Source of the DNA: CAWBRT01 sp963696525 | Lineage (GTDB): Bacteria; Acidobacteriota; Terriglobia; Terriglobales; Acidobacteriaceae | Assembly: GCA_963696525.1 (NCBI GenBank) | Contig: CAVOKO010000012.1 | Location: 806,001-870,000 of the forward strand | Direction of reading: 5' to 3' | Length of the DNA: 64,000 nucleotides | In this document: in pieces, positions 59,324 to 64,000 of the stretch | Layout: each line of letters starts with the position of its first letter | How positions within the stretch are numbered: position 1 is the stretch's first letter | Notes under the pieces: model-generated | Database searches by the model: none | The model's input: only the letters and a program-made list of their open reading frames with translations | What the model was told of the DNA's origin: nothing | Translations under genes and position numbers: made by a program

Positions 59324-60568
59324 CTACCCAAGGGAAGCAGGAGACGCGGGATCCAGCGAAAAATGCTCGGGCAACAAAACGCTACCGGCTTCCAGCAGGA
59401 TGGATGCCCGCTCCACCGCATGCTTCAGCTCGCGGACGTTTCCCGGCCAGGAATGAGAACTCAACAGTTCCATCGCGGGACGGCTGAGGCGAACCGACTC
59501 CCCACAGAATTGTCTGGCAAAAAAACGCGCCAACACCTGCACGTCGTCGCCGCGCTCGCGCAGAGGCGGCGTCTGGATTGGAAATACGGCCAGCCGATAG
59601 AACAAGTCCTGGCGAAATTCGCGAGCCGCAACCTTTTCCTGAAGCTTCGCGTTGGTGGCCGCAACCACCCGGACGTCCACCCGAAAGGTATCGGAGCTTC
59701 CCAGTCGCTGCACTTCGCGATTCTCCAGGAATCGCAGCAGCTTGGCCTGCACGGCCATGGGCATTTCGCCAATTTCGTCAAACACAAGTGTGCCGCCGTG
59801 CGCGCTGTGAACCTTGCCGACGCGCGCCTGCACGGCGCCGGTGAAAGCTCCGCGCGTGTGTCCGAACAACTCAGCCTCGAGCAAAGTTTCCGGGATTGCT
59901 GCGCAGTTCACGGTTACGAACGGACGCGCCGCTCGCGGGCTGAGCCGATGCAGCGCTTCGGCAACCAACTCCTTGCCGGTCCCGCTTTCGCCGGTGATGA
60001 GTACGGTGGTGTCGCGAGGCGTCACCAACCGGACCATGCGATAGAGCCGGCGCATCACTGGCGAAACTCCAACCATTCCGGCCAGGGGCTCGGCGGCGCG
60101 CTCAAGCTCGCTTTCGCGGAGCGGCGCTGCGGCGATGGCCAATCCGGGTACGGGGCCTGGAGAGAACCCGGCGTGGAGCGTTTGCTGGCGCGCCGAACCT
60201 GGTTCTTCTTCGCTGTCGAAGCTGGCCAGGGTGCTATAAAGAGGCGAGCCTCTCAGTTCCAACGGCAGTTGGGCATTGCCCGTTTCGGCGTCGAGCAGTA
60301 CGATGTCGGTCGAGGGAAATCGCGACTCGATGATCCCCACGAGCTCTTTCGTGTCGAGGTCGGGCAGTTTTTGATCCAATAGCAGAAGATGGCAGCCGCC
60401 GCTGGATTCCAGCTGGCTTAAGGCATCCGCGCCGCCGCAGGCCTCCCGCGTAGGCCAAGAGGCGCGGTGCAGGGATTCGCTCCAGCGCTGACGGCGAAGC
60501 TGATTTGCACTGGCGATAAGAATGTTGCGCGAACCGGGAGCGGGAAAGTTCTGGGCGGCTGTGGTCAT
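59324..60568 (-). CDS. NtrC-type activator with degenerate receiver and no DNA-binding domain
   Basis: 414 residues. The N-terminal 120 residues have a receiver-like pattern: HLLLLDQKLPDLDTKELVG keeps the aspartate, but the acidic pair at the start is absent (ILIASANQL). The AAA+ part is complete: GESGTGKE, GHTRGAFTGA, TLVFDEIGEM, RVDVRVVAATN. The protein stops 20 residues after the AAA+ domain (LPEHFSLDPASPASLG), so the Fis-type helix-turn-helix is missing. Flagellar activators of this kind (as FlgR in epsilonproteobacteria) work from solution. It is upstream of the other activator and downstream of a kinase. Confidence 0.83.
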   Translation of the reverse strand: MTTAAQNFPAPGSRNILIASANQLRRQRWSESLHRASWPTREACGGADALSQLESSGGCHLLLLDQKLPDLDTKELVGIIESRFPSTDIVLLDAETGNAQLPLELRGSPLYSTLASFDSEEEPGSARQQTLHAGFSPGPVPGLAIAAAPLRESELERAAEPLAGMVGVSPVMRRLYRMVRLVTPRDTTVLITGESGTGKELVAEALHRLSPRAARPFVTVNCAAIPETLLEAELFGHTRGAFTGAVQARVGKVHSAHGGTLVFDEIGEMPMAVQAKLLRFLENREVQRLGSSDTFRVDVRVVAATNAKLQEKVAAREFRQDLFYRLAVFPIQTPPLRERGDDVQVLARFFARQFCGESVRLSRPAMELLSSHSWPGNVRELKHAVERASILLEAGSVLLPEHFSLDPASPASLG

Positions 60569-60618
60569 GAGTTGCGCTCATCCAATCATCCAAATTAAAA
60601 AAGGTCAATGAGACCGGT

Positions 60619-61413
60619 TTAAGAAACTCTGTCACCGGACGAGATTTCCGGCGGATTGTCCGGTCTGAACTGGGCCGGTTCAGCCGTCGGCTTGCGGACG
60701 GTAACACTTCGACTCTCCACCCACACGGCTGCTCTGTCGCGACTGTTCCAGCCGTGATCGTTTCGAAGGAAGCGGATTTGGATCCACTTGCCCGCCGGAT
60801 CGGATTCGATCCGCGCGCCCATGGACGACAATAGATGAAGGGCCAGAGCCAGCCCCCGGCGAGCCGCGGGAACATCGAATCCGTGCGCGAGTTCAAAGCT
60901 GCTCAGCGCATGATCGCAATGCCGCTCGATTCGGACCATAGCGGAGGCGTCCTGACACAGCATGGAAAGCGAAAGACTCTCCTGGGCTCGCAATTCTCGC
61001 AAGGCAAAGTCCGCGACCAGAAAAAGAGCCCGCGAGACGCTTTCCGTCGAGGCGAGGACTTCAATGCTGCCGGCTTGCTGCAACGACATCGTCACTTCCA
61101 TGCTTTCGGCGACAGGCAAGATCTCGTCATGCAACTCCAGCAGTGCTTCGTCGAGCCGCACGGGGTTGAGCGGCGGAATGCGATCGCCCTCGGCGAGCTG
61201 GCGGATGAAGAGCACCGACTGGTATAACCGTTCGGTCGCCCGCAGAGCTTGCTCAAGCGCGCCGCGGGCTTCCTGGGCCGAAATGCCGGGCCTGCCGAGC
61301 GCCACTTCGAGCCCGCAACGCAGCCCGGTGAGCGGCTGTGAAATGGCGTGAAACAGGTCGCTGACGAACTGCTCACGCTCGGACTGCGAATTCCGTGCCA
61401 GAGTGGGTTTCAT
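60619..61413 (-). CDS. Soluble histidine-kinase-like protein with degenerate ATPase domain
   Basis: 264 residues from the ATG at 61413, which overlaps the stop of the OmpR-type gene by four bases. The dimerisation and phosphoacceptor helix is clear: LFHAISQPLTGLRCGLEVAL with its histidine. The following ATPase region lacks recognisable N-, G1- and G2-boxes (for example RRGLALALHLLSSMGARIESD at the usual end), so it may not phosphorylate on its own. There is no membrane segment. Location suggests a role with the OmpR-type regulator or the flagellar activators. Confidence 0.68.
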   Translation of the reverse strand: MKPTLARNSQSEREQFVSDLFHAISQPLTGLRCGLEVALGRPGISAQEARGALEQALRATERLYQSVLFIRQLAEGDRIPPLNPVRLDEALLELHDEILPVAESMEVTMSLQQAGSIEVLASTESVSRALFLVADFALRELRAQESLSLSMLCQDASAMVRIERHCDHALSSFELAHGFDVPAARRGLALALHLLSSMGARIESDPAGKWIQIRFLRNDHGWNSRDRAAVWVESRSVTVRKPTAEPAQFRPDNPPEISSGDRVS

Positions 61414-62114
61414 TTTAGTGGCAGCAATGCTTGCGCCATCCCTCCTGGTTCGCCCAGTTCGTATCCCACGCCGCGGATGGTGTGGATCAGTTTGCAACCG
61501 GAGCCGCCATCGATTTTCTTGCGCAGGTAGTTGATATAGACGTCCACGACATTGGTGGCCGTGTCGAAATTGAGGTTCCAGACGTGTTCGATAATCATCG
61601 ACCGGGTGACTCGCCTGCCCGTATTCATCATTAGGTATTGCAGCAAGGAAAATTCCTTCGAGGTCAGCTCAACCCGCTTGCCGGCCCGCTCGACACGGCG
61701 CTCGATGCGATCGAGTGAAAGATCGGCAACCTTCAACACCGAATCCAACGCGGGCCGTCCGCGGCGCACCAGGGCGCGTACGCGGGCGCTAACTTCGGTG
61801 AACGAAAAAGGTTTGTTGAGGCAGTCATCGGCTCCGCAATCCAGGGCCTGCACGCGATCTTCAACCCGGCTGCGCGCCGTTAAGACCAGAACCGGCAGGT
61901 TCGGTTTCGACGGCCGCAACCGCCGCAGGACAGTCAAACCGTCCAACCTCGGAAGATTCAGATCAAGCACCAGCAGATCGCATTCAGTATCAAGGGCTCT
62001 ATCAAGGCCTGTTTCCCCGTCATGCGCCGCATCGACCGTATAGCTCTCCGCCTGTAGTCCCTTTTGCAGGAAACTGGCCAAAGGCAGGTCGTCTTCGATG
62101 ACTAGGATTCGCAT
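61410..62114 (-). CDS. OmpR/PhoB-family response regulator
   Basis: 234 residues: receiver with IEDDLPLASFL, phosphoacceptor D in LLVLDLNLPRLDG, LTARSRVEDRV and the lysine of LNKPFSF, then a winged-helix domain (ELTSKEFSLLQYLMMNTGRRVTRSMI, NVVDVYINYLRKKID, IHTIRGVGYEL). It should bind DNA as a phosphorylated dimer. It heads the minus-strand run kinase-activator-activator-flgB, and may be a master flagellar regulator, which is inference. Confidence 0.9.
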   Translation of the reverse strand: MRILVIEDDLPLASFLQKGLQAESYTVDAAHDGETGLDRALDTECDLLVLDLNLPRLDGLTVLRRLRPSKPNLPVLVLTARSRVEDRVQALDCGADDCLNKPFSFTEVSARVRALVRRGRPALDSVLKVADLSLDRIERRVERAGKRVELTSKEFSLLQYLMMNTGRRVTRSMIIEHVWNLNFDTATNVVDVYINYLRKKIDGGSGCKLIHTIRGVGYELGEPGGMAQALLPLK

Positions 62115-62801
62115 TTTGCTTTCTGCTCAGAAAACTCTGAGGTGGTTCGGCCAGAAGGAGGGTCTGTACACCTGCGCAGTTTATGTAGAACTGCTAATCT
62201 CCTGGACGATCAATCGTGTCAGGCGCGGTCTCTAGTGGGAAGCCAATTGTGAGTAGCTGTAGGCGGATATTCCCGAACCCAGCAGAGTCCCACTTTGGGT
62301 AATCTCTGGTCTGCAGCACTTATGGTGCATTGGCGACGGGAGAGGGTTTTTCCATCACGAGCAGCAAGCTGCAGAAAACACAGGAGCACTTCAGTCGGCG
62401 GGCGCAACCGCAGGCCCGGGTAGGCTGCTGAACCACGCGCCGCAGCCCGGGGTCCCACCAAGAAGCCCGCTGGTAGCCTGTTTGGGCGGGGCAGCGCAAG
62501 CGTGGCGCTACGGAACATGCCGCACGGTGCGACGGCGCAAGGGCTGGTTTGCGCTTACCGCAGATAGTTTTTCGGGCAGCATTTTAGACCGCGCCCCGCT
62601 TGTCTGAGCTGTTTTGCTCAAATTAGCGTGAGTATTTTCGGCAGTCTGCTGAAACGCTTGGTTCGAAAGGATTAAGGCTGCCGTCGCGGGAACTACTGAG
62701 TCCTACCGATTGTGAGTGGCACACGGGTTGCTTATGCTGCTTGCGTTGCTGCAATTTCCAGTTGGAGCTAATTGCTTATCGGATGCGCTGCGGGAGGGCC
62801 T
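62115..62801 (+). other. 687-base gap between the OmpR-type regulator and the ABC exporter
   Basis: No convincing gene. It holds a small palindrome CTCAGA-AAAC-TCTGAG (62126-62141), and at 62449-62515 a stretch that resembles the minus strand of 28562-28620, sharing GGGGTCCC, CCCGCTG and CAAGCGTGGCGyTACGGAA. I could not assign a promoter with confidence. Confidence 0.45.
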
Positions 62802-64000
62802 GTGCGTCTAAAGCTGCAGGAGAAGGAACGGCGGTTTTGGAAGCGGGTCGCAAACTCGGCCCGTCACTGTTGGCTCTATCTGGCCGGAATTCTGGGCCTG
62901 AGCATCCTTTCCACTCCGATTGCGCTGCTCATGCCCCTGCCCTTGAAGATTGCTATCGATTCCGTGCTGGGACATCAGCCTCTGCCAGGCTGGCTTAGCC
63001 TGCTGCTTCCGTCCGTGCTTTCCCACACCGCCTGCCTGCTTTTGGCCGCGGGACTATTGGTCTTCATCGCCCTGCTCAGCAGCTTGCAGTTACTGGCAAG
63101 CTGGCTGCTGCAAACCTACACCGGCGAGAAACTTGTACACGACTTGCGAAGCCAACTGCTATGCCATGTGCAAAGGTTGAGCCTGGTGTTCCACGACCGG
63201 CGCGGCGCGAACGATACTGCTTACCGGATTCAATATGATGCGGCTGCAATCCAGAACATCCTGATCCATGGGCTGCTTCCCATTGTGAGTTCCGCGGTTG
63301 GCTTCGTTGCCATGCTTTATGTAACCGCGCGAATCAATTGGCGGCTGGCGATTGTGGCTTTGATACTTTCTCCGGTGCTTTGGCTGTTGGCCCGCAACTC
63401 AGGCCGCAAGGTCGGCAACAGCTACGACGAAGTTCGCGAACTCGACAGTTCGGCGATGCTGGTTCTGCACGAGACGCTCGCCTCGGTTCGGGTGGTGAAG
63501 GCGTTTGGCCGCGAAAGGCACGAAGACGAACTCTTCCGTCGCAAATCGCGCCAGCGCATGACGGAACAGGTCCACCTGGCATCCATTCAGGCCAGTTTCC
63601 ATGTGCTCATTGGCTTTTCCATTGCCGTGGGGACAGCCGCCGCCCTGGTGATCGGCGTTGGACAAGTCCAGGCGCACGCAATCACGGTGGGCGAACTGTT
63701 GCTTGTCATGGCCTATATCGCCCAGCTTTACGACCCCTTGCGCAACATCAGCAGCAAGATCCCCGAGCTGCAAGCCTCTGTTTCCAGTGTCCGGCGTGCA
63801 TTCTCGCTGCTGGATGAAGTTCCGGAACTGAGTGAAAGTCCGTCAACTGTTCCGCTGAAAAGAGTCGCGGGACATTTCGTTTTCTCGGATGTCTCGTTCC
63901 AGTACACGAACGGGCCCCGTGTGCTGAACAACATTTCATTCGAGGTGCAACCGGGCACGCGGGTCGGAATCGCCGGTCCGAGCGGATCGGGTAAAACGAC
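62802..64000 (+). CDS. ABC exporter, fused membrane and ATPase domains (3' end outside window)
   Basis: The GTG at 62802 follows GGGAGG. The frame is open to the right edge. The first 330 residues are an ABC exporter membrane domain with about six helices, including ILGLSILSTPIALLMPLPLKIAID and the intracellular loop LRSQLLCHVQRLSLVFHDRR. The ATPase begins at FVFSDVSFQY and reaches the Walker A GIAGPSGSGKTT as the window ends. This is the MsbA/lipid or peptide exporter type; substrate cannot be told. Confidence 0.88.
   Translation, partial: MRLKLQEKERRFWKRVANSARHCWLYLAGILGLSILSTPIALLMPLPLKIAIDSVLGHQPLPGWLSLLLPSVLSHTACLLLAAGLLVFIALLSSLQLLASWLLQTYTGEKLVHDLRSQLLCHVQRLSLVFHDRRGANDTAYRIQYDAAAIQNILIHGLLPIVSSAVGFVAMLYVTARINWRLAIVALILSPVLWLLARNSGRKVGNSYDEVRELDSSAMLVLHETLASVRVVKAFGRERHEDELFRRKSRQRMTEQVHLASIQASFHVLIGFSIAVGTAAALVIGVGQVQAHAITVGELLLVMAYIAQLYDPLRNISSKIPELQASVSSVRRAFSLLDEVPELSESPSTVPLKRVAGHFVFSDVSFQYTNGPRVLNNISFEVQPGTRVGIAGPSGSGKT

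Noticed and set aside
62219..62518. 99-residue minus-strand frame before the ABC exporter
   Set aside because: No ribosome site or domain; overlaps the repeat-like stretch at 62449-62515.
1..64000. CRISPR arrays, tRNA or rRNA genes, prophage or conjugation modules
   Set aside because: None recognised on either strand; repeats seen are of the short inverted or dispersed kind only.

Overview
The window is a GC-rich bacterial chromosomal segment, most likely from a flagellated, soil-type Acidobacteriota related to the Koribacteraceae or 'Sulfotelmatobacter' group. That placement is an inference from gene content, flagellar gene order, dense interspersed repeats and codon style; no rRNA or other taxonomic marker is present.

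Layout. 1-5.3 kb: the end of a DASS anion permease, a MaoC hydratase, an IS5/IS427-type insertion sequence (1540-2390, CTAG target duplication) sitting between a probable promoter and a quinone oxidoreductase gene, then OsmC, an ECF sigma factor and a rhodanese/DUF2892 membrane protein. 5.3-11.2 kb: a small transposon-like repeat, then a TetR-controlled tripartite efflux operon (TolC, HlyD/EmrA, DHA2 MFS/EmrB). 11.3-18.3 kb: a histidine kinase and NtrC-type regulator followed by a membrane redox module (GcvH-like protein without the lipoyl lysine, four-cluster ferredoxin, NrfD/HybB-like quinone protein, and a glutamate-dehydrogenase-like protein without active-site lysines). 18.5-22.4 kb: a receiver protein, a decayed CheB-type receiver, an HDOD protein, MotB, MotA and FlbD.

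23.0-61.4 kb is a nearly complete flagellar regulon. Plus strand: flagellin fliC (sigma-28 promoter), a small acidic protein, fliD, fliS, a FliT-like protein, flgF-flgG-flgA-flgH-flgI-flgJ (sigma-54 promoter), flgM (sigma-28 promoter), a gene in the flgN position, flgK and flgL. Minus strand: flgB-flgC-fliE-fliF-fliG-fliH-fliI-fliJ, then fliK-flgD-flgE, then fliN-fliO-fliP-fliQ-fliR-flhB-flhA-fliA-fliM-fliY, followed by MshEN, HDOD, CheY and CheX genes. The first minus-strand block is headed by an OmpR-type regulator, a degenerate sensor kinase and two sigma-54 activators, one without a DNA-binding domain. Sigma-54-like GG-N10-GC elements precede flgF, fliK, fliN and the second activator; sigma-28 boxes precede fliC and flgM. 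This fits a hierarchy of activators/sigma-54, then hook-basal body, then FliA/FlgM, then filament. The window ends inside an ABC exporter gene.

Most notable observations: (1) an approximately 240-residue outer domain shared, almost identically at DNA level in part, by flagellin and the hook protein FlgE; (2) a regulated redox module whose GcvH-like and GDH-like members both lack catalytic lysines; (3) at least seven single-base frameshifts in otherwise intact genes, including fliP, fliK and fliJ, six of them +1, which looks more like sequence error than decay; (4) structured and repeated intergenic DNA, especially at 28.25-28.7 kb.
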